From Aspergillus flavus (taxonomy: Eukaryota > Ascomycota > Eurotiomycetes > Eurotiales > Aspergillaceae): a DNA stretch of 64,000 nt. How positions within the stretch are numbered: position 1 is the first letter of the stretch; every line of letters starts with the position of its first letter. Below, piece after piece: positions 35,996 to 45,583 of this stretch. The notes below the pieces were generated by a model. That model saw only the letters and a list, made by a program, of their open reading frames with translations. It had not been told where the DNA came from and did no database searches. The stretch lies in the NCBI RefSeq assembly GCF_009017415.1, contig NC_092406.1:4774001-4838000 (forward strand), read 5' to 3'. The translations under genes were made by a program, and so were the position numbers.

Positions 35996-36234
35996 TCTAC
36001 GGTAGGCAAGTAGTAGACGGAGTAAAGCAAGGGCCAAAACAAAAGAGAAAAATTTACATGAGGAAACTAATTACTCCCTAGCATCTCTAAACAAAGGAGA
36101 ACATGAAACAGGAAAAGTACAGGAGTGGCCAAGAGAAGATCATCTAGCAGATTTAGAATATAGGTTTCAGCAGTGAGATGCCACATGCTGGTTCAATCAC
36201 ACACCCCACTCACTCACATCCCACGCTCACTTAC

Positions 36235-37611
36235 TTAAACCAGATCCCGCTTCACGAACTCGTTGAGCAGAGCCTTGCCAAGGGAAGCGGGGCTCCTCTC
36301 AACAATGACACCGGCAGCTTCAAGAGCAGAGATCTTCGAATCAGCACCGCCTTTGCCGCCGCTAACGATGGCACCAGCGTGACCCATGCGACGGCCTGGG
36401 GGAGCGCTGATACCGGCAATGAATCCAACTGCGGGCTTGTTGTGCTTGTTGTTGGCCTTGAGGAACTCGGCAGCATCCTCCTCAGCGCTACCACCGATCT
36501 CACCGATCATGATGATACCATCAGTCTCCTCGTCCTCAAGGAAGATCTTCAAGCAGTCAATGAAGTTGGTGCCGGAGAAAGGATCGCCACCGATACCAAC
36601 GACGAGGGACTGACCGAGTCCAGCCTGAGTGGTCTGGTTGACGGCCTCGTAGGTCAGGGTACCGGAACGGGAAACAATACCGACACGGCCACGCTTGTGG
36701 ATGAACCCAGGCATGATACCAATCTTGCATTGGCCCTATACCACTGTAAATATCTGTCCAAATATACCCACAAGATGACACGTTAGGCGATTGTAACTTA
36801 CGGGAGCAATGATACCGGGGCAGTTGGGTCCGACTAGACGAGTCTTGTTCTGCGTCTTCAAGATATCGGTGATACGAACCATATCTAGTAGAATACCAGT
36901 CAGACTCTGGAATCACAGATAGTTCGCATGATACAGGCAAACTTACCATGCTGAGGAATTCCTTCAGTGATACTAGAAGATACAGTGTATCAGCGGTTGA
37001 TGACTTTATACAGGCCACGATCATCTTACCAAACAGCCAAAGGAACTTCGGCTTCAATTGCTTCTTCAATACCCTTAGCAGCGAGGGGAGGGCTGCAGCC
37101 AATTAGCAACATGTTTATAGACCTCCACGATCAAGGGTAGAGCCATACGGGACGAAGATAGCAGAAGCAGTAGCTCCGGTCTCCTTCACGGCGTCGCGCA
37201 CATTTGCGAAAACGGGTCTGTCAAGGTGTGTCGAGCCGGCCTTCTTGGGGTTGGTACCACCAACGACCTTGGTGCCTAAGTACTGTAAGCTACATTGTCC
37301 ATATTATCGCACATATCGATCACTGAGGTATGTGAAGGGGAAAAAAATACCGTAGGCAATGGCTTGCTCAGCGTGGAAACTGCGGGAGGACAGAAATGCA
37401 ACGTCAGCATCATGTATGAAACCACACTTGATCGAAAGTATACATACGTTCCCTGCTTGCCAGTGAAGCCCTGGAAAATAACCTTGGTATCCGCATTTAT
37501 GCGAAGGTTGTTAATGGTCTCAGCGTAGGCCGGGGCATTGGCATATCCCCGTTGCTGCACAGCGGCAGCATTCCTAAGGGCAGAGGCAGTGCTACGGCGG
37601 AAGGCCTGCAT
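36235..37611 (-). CDS. lsc1: Succinyl-CoA ligase alpha subunit, mitochondrial
   Basis: This is the alpha subunit of the TCA-cycle enzyme that interconverts succinyl-CoA and succinate with nucleotide phosphorylation in the mitochondrial matrix. Several short introns interrupt the 5' half. The start [20 protein letters not shown] is an Arg/Ser/Ala-rich presequence with no acids, as expected for mitochondrial import. The CoA-binding Rossmann part includes [16 protein letters not shown] and [20 protein letters not shown]. The segment [20 protein letters not shown] follows, and the phosphohistidine loop is [20 protein letters not shown], in which the His is the phosphorylated residue in the family. 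The C-terminus ends [10 protein letters not shown]. Nothing is missing. It is divergent from elp3 over a 416-base promoter. Confidence 0.96.
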
Positions 37612-38027
37612 GACGAAATCCTGTAGTAGAGGATATAAAATGAAAGGGAGGAGGGGAGATTGCACCAGAGGTGTGAAAGTTGACGTGGAGGAGAAGGGAA
37701 ATTGATCGGTATAGCAGTTAGGAACGCGCCGGGGACGGTTTGGATTTCAACTTTCGGGACAAAGCTTTAAGCGGACCCGAATTGTCGCGGGCGGTCGGCT
37801 CAGTCTCCTCGGCCTTTTTTTTTCCTCTTGCATACTGATTTGATATTCGGCCCCTCCAAACCAAACCACCCTAGACCGATCACCATCTGGGGTAACATTA
37901 ATTGGATTTTCTTTTTTTCTTTCTAAAAAAGAAAATATTCTTATCTGATTTTATTTTATTTTTTTTATCCCTCTAAGACTTCCTTGATTCTATTCCTTGC
38001 CATCTCCGTGGTGGTAAATCCTCCAAA
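37612..38027. promoter_or_regulatory. Divergent promoter lsc1 / elp3
   Basis: 416 bases between two divergent starts. It contains a GC-rich patch (about 37778-37795) and a T-rich tract with short A runs at about 37900-37970, which probably acts as a nucleosome-poor poly(dA:dT) element for elp3. Confidence 0.5.
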
Positions 38028-39807
38028 ATGGCGACGGCCACAATGACTATGCCGCCACCCTCCAAATCTAAGACAAACGCAAAGCTTCCTCCAGAGAATG
38101 AACGTTACATGCGAGCTTGCTCTGATATTGCTAACGTCCTTATTCGAGAATATGAAGCTGAAACGGATCCCAAAAAGCCAAAGAAAGATCTTAATCTGAA
38201 CAGACTGCGCAACCAAATCGCGAAAAAGCACAGTTTGGCCCATCTGCCGCCCTTGACGGCCATTATTGCTGCTGTCCCGGAACATTACAAGAAATACATC
38301 CTTCCCAAACTAATCGCTAAGCCGATTAGTATGTCTCTAGTCCCTCGACTACAGCTGGACACTTTCTAATTGTCACCTAGGAACGTCTTCGGGTATCGCC
38401 GTTGTAGCCGTGATGAGCAAACCCCACCGTTGTCCTCATATCGCATACACCGGTAATATTTGCGTCTACTGCCCTGGTGGACCCGACTCCGATTTCGAGT
38501 ACTCAACTCAGTCCTATACCGGGTATGAGCCCACGTCGATGCGTGCTATCAGAGCACGTTATGACCCGTTCGAGCAAGCCAGAGGACGTGTGGATCAAAT
38601 TAAATCTCTTGGTCACAGTGTCGACAAAGTAGAATATATTATTATGGGTGGAACGTTCATGTCTCTACCCGAGGATTATCGCGAATCGTTCATCGCCCAG
38701 CTCCACAATGCGTTGAGTGGATATCAGACCGACAACGTCGACGAAGCCGTCCAGGCCGGTGAGATGAGCAATGTGAAGTGTGTTGGTATTACGATTGAGA
38801 CTCGGCCTGACTATTGCCTGGATACACATTTGAGCAGCATGCTTAGGTATGGATGTACACGATTGGAGATTGGCGTGCAAAGTTTGTACGAAGATGTTGC
38901 CAGAGACACAAATCGAGGCCACACCGTTGCTGCAGTTGCAGAAACCTTCAAGCTTGCAAAGGATGCCGGGTTTAAGGTGGTCAGCCACATGATGCCCGAC
39001 TTGCCGAACGTTGGGATGGAACGTGACCTATTCCAATTCCAGGAATACTTCGAGAACCCTGCTTTTCGAACCGACGGTCTCAAAATATACCCAACTTTAG
39101 TGATCCGAGGCACTGGCCTCTATGAACTATGGAGGACTGGTCGTTATAAGAACTATACTCCCAATGCCTTGGTTGACCTTGTGGCTCGTATTCTTGCCCT
39201 AGTCCCTCCTTGGACCCGTATCTACCGTGTCCAACGAGATATTCCGATGCCGCTGGTTACTTCAGGTGTAGAGAATGGCAACCTGCGTGAACTTGCTTTA
39301 GCCAGGATGAAGGACTTTGGCACCACATGTCGGGACGTCCGTACCCGTGAAGTCGGCATTAATGAAGTCAAGAACAAGATTCGTCCATCCCAGGTCGAAC
39401 TTATTCGACGCGACTACACAGCCAATGGAGGTTGGGAGACCTTCCTTGCCTACGAGGATCCCAAGCAAGACATTCTAATCGGCTTGTTGCGGTTGCGAAA
39501 GTGCAGCCCTACACACACTTTTCGCCCTGAATTTACTGGCCAACAAACCAGTATCGTCCGTGAGCTCCACGTGTATGGCTCTGCTGTGCCGTTGCATGGG
39601 CGTGATCCACGCAAGTTCCAGCACCGTGGTTTTGGTACTTTGTTGATGGAGGAAGCAGAACGCATCGCGCGGGAGGAACACGGAAGCCAGAAAATCAGTG
39701 TCATCTCTGGTGTGGGCGTGCGTAGTTATTACGCGCGTCTAGGCTATACCTTGGATGGCCCTTATATGTCCAAGATGTTGGACCCTATCGAGGATGAAGA
39801 GCTATAA
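38028..39807 (+). CDS. elp3: Elongator catalytic subunit Elp3
   Basis: Elp3 is the catalytic subunit of Elongator, which makes the cm5U-type modification of wobble uridine in tRNA anticodons. It was first described as a histone acetyltransferase. Two exons (38028-38328, 38381-39807) give 575 residues, the family length. The N-terminus has the tRNA-binding basic region ([19 protein letters not shown]). The radical SAM cluster cysteines lie in [18 protein letters not shown] (about residues 117, 127, 130). The barrel includes [20 protein letters not shown] and [11 protein letters not shown]. The C-terminal GNAT acetyltransferase domain has the acetyl-CoA loop [19 protein letters not shown] near residue 515 and ends with [16 protein letters not shown]. 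All key residues are present. Confidence 0.97.
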
Positions 39808-40496
39808 TGTGTGCCCTAGTTAGCATTGGCTGATATGACTATGATGATGGACGAGCAACATTCAATGAAAAGTTTTGCTGATTGGGAGGGGTTATGGCAT
39901 TGGCGTTCTGAAGGGCGGGTCTTTCTGCATTCTAGGTGTCAAAAATAATCCGTCTGTGTCCGAAGATTGGAAAGGATACGTTCTTGTACATAAACTAAAA
40001 TAGAAGTGCATGCACGCTTGTGAAGCCAACTGGTTGTCAACCTTGAACACTAGTTCGTACTCAGCTGTCCAGACAGGCGCACAGCCTCATAGTATAGCAG
40101 GATACCCGTAAAGGTATGATAAGCCATATGCACAAAAGAATAGTGAGGAAAGCCAATTCTATATCAACCAACACTTTATGTACAACACAAGGAGACACCA
40201 GTAATAAAGCACTTAGAACAGCAAATCAAAAGCTAAGCCTAAAACAATAGGAAGCAAGACGGTCAGTGAGCCCATGATACATAATGTACACAGGTACCTA
40301 GAAGCAGGGGACATCAGGTCATCATCCGTTCGGCAGATGCTGCAGCATACGCTATACTGCATGTACGGGCTATCACGTCTCACTCCAGACCACTCCGTGG
40401 TATCAATCGGGCAACATAGTTATATCTCGGTATGGCCAAAGAATCAAATTTTGCGAATTTCATCATCGAAAAGAAGGGTATAACAATAGTGGCGAA
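39808..40496. other. Intergenic region between convergent elp3 and V-ATPase f genes
   Basis: 3' flanks only; no gene supported. Confidence 0.5.
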
Positions 40497-41004
40497 TTAG
40501 TTAAGCGATATGGCGCCTCCCCTGCGGTTTCGTACGTGAAGATAGGCCTGGAAAGAACAGAAAACGAAAAAGGCCTATAGATTGCCACTGTCAGCGATGT
40601 GGTATTCTAATTACTGTGTCAAGGTAGGGCAAATCGTACGGCATATACAAACACGGCTGTGAAGATCGAAGCCGCGACCGCAGCGCCATCCTCAGGCTCA
40701 CCCTCTGAGCCGGTGAAGCCGTGGTGCTCCTTCTATGAGTATCTCGATTAGCTACCACTCCTAGTATACCACACGCAGGACAGACAACAAAGTTCGCCAT
40801 CATCAAGCGAGAAGATCTGGTGGCGGATCCGGCAGCAAACGAACCTTGTATAACGATCCGAGGACCGAGAGGATGACAATAGCGAAAAGGGATATGATCG
40901 CGCTATGTTGCAAGGATATTCGGTCAGTTCGCAGTAAGTATAGAATTGTTCTGGTAAAAGACATACCAGGACCACGCATTCAACACCGACACGACAGGCT
41001 TCAT
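40497..41004 (-). CDS. V-ATPase V0 subunit f (RNaseK-like small membrane protein)
   Basis: Four minus-strand exons were assembled by hand: 40967-41004, 40845-40902, 40640-40732 and 40497-40574. They total 267 bases, giving 88 residues plus stop, with all introns GT-AG. The protein begins MKPVVSVLNAWSCAIISLFA and continues IVILSVLGSLYKKEHHGFTG. It then reads SEGEPEDGAAVAASIFTAVF and ends FVFCSFQAYLHVRNRRGG plus a short tail. Two hydrophobic helices flank a short loop with the H-x-x-F-x-G-S and PEDG-x-A-V-A motifs. This layout and these motifs match my recollection of the yeast YPR170W-B product, assigned as V0 subunit f and related to animal RNaseK. The protein would sit in the membrane sector of the vacuolar proton pump. 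The exons are too short to stand out in ORF scans. Confidence 0.85.
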
Positions 41005-41509
41005 CTCGAAGACAAGTGATGCGATGAACAACCGACTGATACAGTGTTTCAGTGATTCGACTAGGTTCAGCTTTGATGATATTACAAAAGCGATGTGTGA
41101 ATAAACACAACACAAACAAGAGGAGCAGGCGTGAGAGGCTTTAGTCCAGTCCAACTGACAAGGAGGGCGGCTATCATAGATGATGTTCACCAGGCGGGAG
41201 GAGAGCTCCGATTGAGGGCTAGCGCCTAAGCCGCTTTCGGCAACAAGGTCAGGACCCGCGCCAGTATGAAGTTATTAACCCCGTAGCAAGCGTTATTTGA
41301 CATTACAGGTAATTACGTTCTTTTCTATCTTAGTTTAGAGAGGAAAGAAAAGAAAAAGAGACGCATTAGCTGTTTATCTTCTCTGGCCTTATCCTATGGC
41401 TCCATATATTGACTGATGTTTCAAGCGACGCTCGGACCATGGAACAGAGAGAAATATATCTATATAAACCGGACCAGCTACATCTGCACATTTCTAAGTC
41501 ACCGCTAAT
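41005..41509. other. Intergenic region between V-ATPase f and his6
   Basis: Upstream of the V-ATPase f gene and downstream of his6, both on the minus strand. Open frames overlapping 41005-41190 are shadows that run into the V-ATPase f exons. No separate gene supported. Confidence 0.5.
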
Positions 41510-41870
41510 TTAGTGAGTCTTATTCCACTGAATACATTCATCGAACGTCACACCGGAACCACCAAAGATATCCAACGCGCTGCCGATAGTTAAGTCCACC
41601 TTTCCTCGACTACTTGAATGAACCTTCTCAAGATCTTCTAGGCTCCGCGCACCGCCTGCATACGTAACCGGTATCGAGCACCACTCGGAGAGCTTAGACA
41701 CCAACTCTCCATCTATACCTTGTTGCAGACCCTCCACATCTGCGGCATGAATAAGAAATTCTGAGCAGTAAGGCTCCAGTAGCGAGATGGATTCTTTATC
41801 TTGGTCAGTATAGGGAATGTTTTTCTTTCCTTCGAGCATAGGTCGCCTAGGAACGCCTAATACAACAACG

Positions 41871-41933
<63 letters not shown>

Positions 41934-42648
41934 AATAAAAAAAATAAATAAAAAAGGCAAAAAGCAAAACTTGCCTTGATTGATTTCCATTTCTGTGATG
42001 GTCTGCCAACGGTTCATAGCCACAAACCATGTGTTGTCTTTCTTTCGGCAGCTCAGATCTAGAACCAGTTTCGATCTGTCACCTCCAAGAGCAGAAAGAA
42101 CCGCTTTCAACCTCTCAAGAGAGAATTTGCCCTCTGGAAAGAGGAATGATGTGATGATAACCTATGCAAGGGCAATCAGTACCTATTGCGGCGGCTTATA
42201 GGGACGGAAACAAGAGGGAAGAAAGGAAGGCAAAAGAGAGAACGAGGTGGTTTTGATATACTGCAAGAGCGAGAGAATCACAACCGACTAGACCCAAATA
42301 TACAACCAAGTAGATACAGACGACATCCAACAAAGCAATAGAACCCACCTTCTCGGCACCCTGGTCTATCCAATACTGAGCATTCTTATCGGTGATTCCG
42401 CCGGCGACCTGCAAGCCACTGGGCCAGGAGCTAAGTGCTTCTTTTGCTGCTGCATCGTTGCCTGAACCAAGCATCACGACATGGCCTCCGCGTAAGTCGT
42501 GTCTTTGGTACAGTTCTGCGTAATGACTAGCTGGAAGTTTAGAAACATAGTTCGTCTTTAAGTCCGCAGGGATATTGCTCAGTGTCCCTCCAACAATCTG
42601 TTTAACTTGACCCGAGTGTAAATCGATACAAGGACGGAACTTGGTCAT
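41510..42648 (-). CDS. his6: Histidine biosynthesis ProFAR isomerase His6 (HisA type)
   Basis: This enzyme catalyses the Amadori isomerisation of ProFAR to PRFAR, the fourth step of histidine synthesis, in the cytosol. Minus-strand exons join to a TIM-barrel protein starting [20 protein letters not shown], where the early Asp of the CIDL motif is catalytic in the family. It passes through [20 protein letters not shown] and [23 protein letters not shown], then [14 protein letters not shown]. The second half reads [20 protein letters not shown] and ends with [19 protein letters not shown]. The last intron is unusual. Its donor is CAAG|GCAAGT (GC-AG type) at 41974 and its best acceptor GATAAAG lies at 41794, preceded by a CTGAC branch site. 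This joins MEINQ to [13 protein letters not shown] as family proteins read. The intron contains a 61-T run (A on the plus strand). An alternative acceptor at 41857 would insert about 20 residues. Confidence 0.92.
41871..41931. repeat. 61-nt A homopolymer inside a his6 intron
   Basis: An uninterrupted run of 61 A on the plus strand, T on the his6 coding strand, followed by A-rich imperfect TAAATAAA units to about 41956. It lies within the last intron of his6, upstream of the acceptor, and so extends its polypyrimidine character. Homopolymers this long are unstable and hard to sequence, so the exact length is doubtful. Confidence 0.9.
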
Positions 42649-42844
42649 CTTGTGTGCTCCAATGGATCTTTGAACTTGGTGCTGTGTTGTAGTTCGATAT
42701 ATCATTATTGTGGAAATCCCACGAGGGGTCAGCTTATCTTATCACACGTGACTATGAAAAAGATAGGTTCAAGTTGGCCGCCATGAAATGCTTCGAACTC
42801 GGGTCTCTCAGAGCCCAACTACGCTTCGAAAAACTAGGTACTCA
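42649..42844. promoter_or_regulatory. Compact divergent promoter his6 / faf1
   Basis: Fewer than 200 bases separate the two genes. Within it lie two overlapping TTATC words (GATA sites, 42734-42738 and 42739-42743), a CACGTG core (42745-42750) and another GATA-like AGATAG (42771-42776). The grouping suggests nitrogen-responsive or Cbf1-like input, which is inference. Confidence 0.5.
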
Positions 42845-43767
42845 ATGATGATTGGAAAGCGAAAAAGAGACACACATGTTGTGTCGAGATCTACGACATC
42901 CGAGGAAGACGAAGCGACAACCACTACGACGAACGATAGTTCTAGCCATGATATTTTCCGCAAATTTTTCGAAGCTCAATTTCAGCCCTTAGAAGTGCCT
43001 GAAACCCATATTACATGTGCCCAGGGATCCGACGATGAGCATGGTACCAACGAATCTGAAGAATCTGAGCCTGAGTCTGAATGGAATGGCGTCTCAGAGG
43101 ATGGGCACGAAGAAAACAAAGTTGAGGTAGTCGAGCACCACGACTTGTCCGCGGTGGCTAAGGAATCAATGGATAAGAGAGCTCGCAAAGCCTTCATGGT
43201 ATAGCTGCACGATATGTATGTGTCCTCTAGAACATGGACTAATCCTATGACGATGTCTAGACCGCGAAGCCGCCATCCTTCTCTGTTAAACCGGCAGCTA
43301 TTAAGAGCTCACCAAGCAAAGACGAGGATGACGGCGATGACGTCGCAAATCTGAAGAATGATCTTGCACTACAACGGCTATTGAAAGAATCTCATCTTCT
43401 CGAGTCATCGTCGGATCTTGCGCCGACCGGTAAAAATCGACTAAAAGCTCTTGACTTGCGGATGCAATCGCTTGGTGCCAAGGCATCTCTGTACCATCAA
43501 AATATGCCGTCATCGCACCGAAGAGGCATCAAAGCTAAAGCCGAGAAGAAAGATGATAAACGTCGCCGGGAAGCTAAAGAAAACGGAATCATCCTTGAGA
43601 AACCTGTACCTAAAGCAAGGCCCAGCAACGGAAGACGGGAGCGTGGCGTCGGGGGACCCTCCATCGGAAAGTTTGCAGGGGGTACTCTGAATTTGAGCAA
43701 ACGAGATTTATCTGCCATCCAAGGCCCACGACGGTCCGGTAAAAGCAAGACCAGAGGGCGCCGTTGA
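42845..43767 (+). CDS. faf1: Faf1-like ribosome biogenesis protein
   Basis: Resembles yeast Faf1, a nucleolar factor for 18S rRNA maturation and 40S assembly. Two exons join at FM|TAKPPSF, with the intron from about 43201 to 43260. The N-terminus reads MMIGKRKRDTHVVSRSTTSE, and G-K-R-K-R near the start is typical of the family. An acidic Ser/Glu-rich stretch follows. A conserved basic C-terminal half contains LQRLLKESHLLESSSDLAPT, a GKNRLKALDLRMQSLGAK stretch, and the closing VGGPSIGKFAGGTLNLSKRD with a Lys/Arg-rich tail. A longer start at 42788 is open in the same frame; I prefer 42845 or 42848 because orthologues begin near the GKRKR motif. It is divergent from his6. Confidence 0.82.
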
Positions 43768-44596
43768 TGGATAGCAAGCAGTGCTGATAGGCAATTCCAA
43801 TGAGGATTTACCTGCTACACCGGAACATTCTCGGAACTTCTTCGTTGAAATAGCATCATCGCAACAATCCTGGTCAATGACAGATGTCTACGGAGTATCG
43901 TTGCCTGGATTAGGGGCTTTGGTATTGTCTCTATCTAGTATCTTCACATGGGCAACGATGGGAGTTCTACTGCCAATCCCCCGCTCGTCCTGTGCTCGCC
44001 ACCGTGTTCATCCATCCTTCGCGAATCCTTTCCATCCACTATTGGTGATGATGAACTTAACTAAGGATTTAGAATATACCCCGGTCCGTTGTGCTGTGTT
44101 AGCTTGAGGAGTACGCTGCAACACTGACAAATGGACGGCACCCGGCAAACTATCCACCTGTAAGGAGTTCGTCCTGAGACTTCCGTCTTGAGCATTAGGA
44201 CTCGAGAAGTTTGTTCTTTGGCTATTCTAGGGCGCTTTTCCTTCGAAGCACGTTCCAACTCCGCAGTCCTAGATATGGTGAAACCTCCGAGGAAAACTAA
44301 GTTTGAGGAATGGGGCCCCTAAAAAATCCGAGACAATCCTCCGTTTTTCTAGACTGATTCTGGACATGGTAGTTCCCCGTGAGTGGGCTTTTATTTCTCA
44401 TTAAACGAGCACTGAGTACACAGTAAACATAATATGTATATACAGTATATGAACATAGAGGACACCTGTGCCCGCGGTGGACCTGAACTGAGAGACATCA
44501 CAACCGCGCCTTTCTTTTCTCTTTTTAAAATTCTCCAGTAGGAGGTACCAATGTCGCAATGTTGGGATAATTTTCGTGGTAGAGCGGATCAAAGGC

Positions 44597-44980
44597 TTAT
44601 CCCATATCCTCGTCTATTGATCTACTATTCAATCCTTTCCATAGAGTTTTAGCACGGGGCATAGGAATTGTTATAATTGAGTTTATAGTCTCTGCAGTTG
44701 CACTAATCTGGGTCATAGGAGTTCCACACCGAACTTGCAGTCCCTTTCCACCGGTTACCTTAGGGCGATAGGGTACCTGCATGGCTCCAGCTGTTTTCTC
44801 CAGTCCTATTAATACATTAATCACCATGGATAGAATAGTGCGGTGATAGTGCTCAATTATCAGAGCAAGATATAACTCCATCCAGCCCTTATACTGCTCC
44901 ATACCTGGACTCGAGCATAGGGTCGTGCCCACTGCCAGGAGAGATAGCAAATCACGAGTTGACCGGGGATTTTCTACCAT
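44597..44980 (-). CDS. Doubtful 127-codon ORF, possibly a gene relic
   Basis: An intact minus-strand frame begins MVENPRSTRDLLSLLAVGTT and contains ALIIEHYHRTILSMVINVLI and MQVPYRPKVTGGKGLQVRCG. The composition looks more protein-like than that of neighbouring frames: helix-like LIIEHYHRTILSMVI, balanced charges, sensible codon third bases. I do not recognise the family. It might be the end of a decayed regulatory gene or a lineage-specific small gene. No supporting neighbouring exons were found. Confidence 0.22.
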   Translation of the reverse strand: MVENPRSTRDLLSLLAVGTTLCSSPGMEQYKGWMELYLALIIEHYHRTILSMVINVLIGLEKTAGAMQVPYRPKVTGGKGLQVRCGTPMTQISATAETINSIITIPMPRAKTLWKGLNSRSIDEDMG

Positions 44981-45583
44981 GCATTAGTCGTTTCAGATTT
45001 CTGCACGCAGCCCTTCCAAGCAAAGCAAAGAACCCAGCCAGGCATATGACACACTCATCACGAGTCACGACCTGTTGACCAAAACTCTTTATCTGCACCC
45101 TAAAGGTAGACTAGCACGCAGTTGCACGCCGTGCTCTCGTATCACTATCGTATCATGGATGCGAGTCATGGACTTGAAACCGTGGTCAGGGTGATGGCAA
45201 CACTAAAGCCGATCGTATCTAAAAGTGCCATCTAGAGTGCACCTAGAAAGAAAAACAAAGAATGCGTAATCACCAATTTTAGTGCTTAACCAGCCTCTTG
45301 GCAGCCTTTCTCATACGCCAATGCTGCTCTGTCCTGGTTAGTCCACATCTGTACTTTGTTCTCCTAGTCTACACGAAGAAGCTAAGACCAATCCATCTGG
45401 TGCCACCAGGGGAGAACTTCGGAAAATGTCTTTGGTCACCCGCAGTCTAGTAGCGCCAAGATGTGCTAAGTCGACTGGAGACTAAATGCTCCAATCGTCC
45501 ACTTGGACAGTTCCCTGTTTATGAGTTACTCCATATGGCATAAGTTGAAATCCAGGTGCCTCGAATTTTGGTTCAAACTGTGG

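Noticed and set aside
41847..42110. Minus-strand frame with a long phenylalanine run
   Set aside because: It is translation of the T homopolymer in the his6 intron, not protein.
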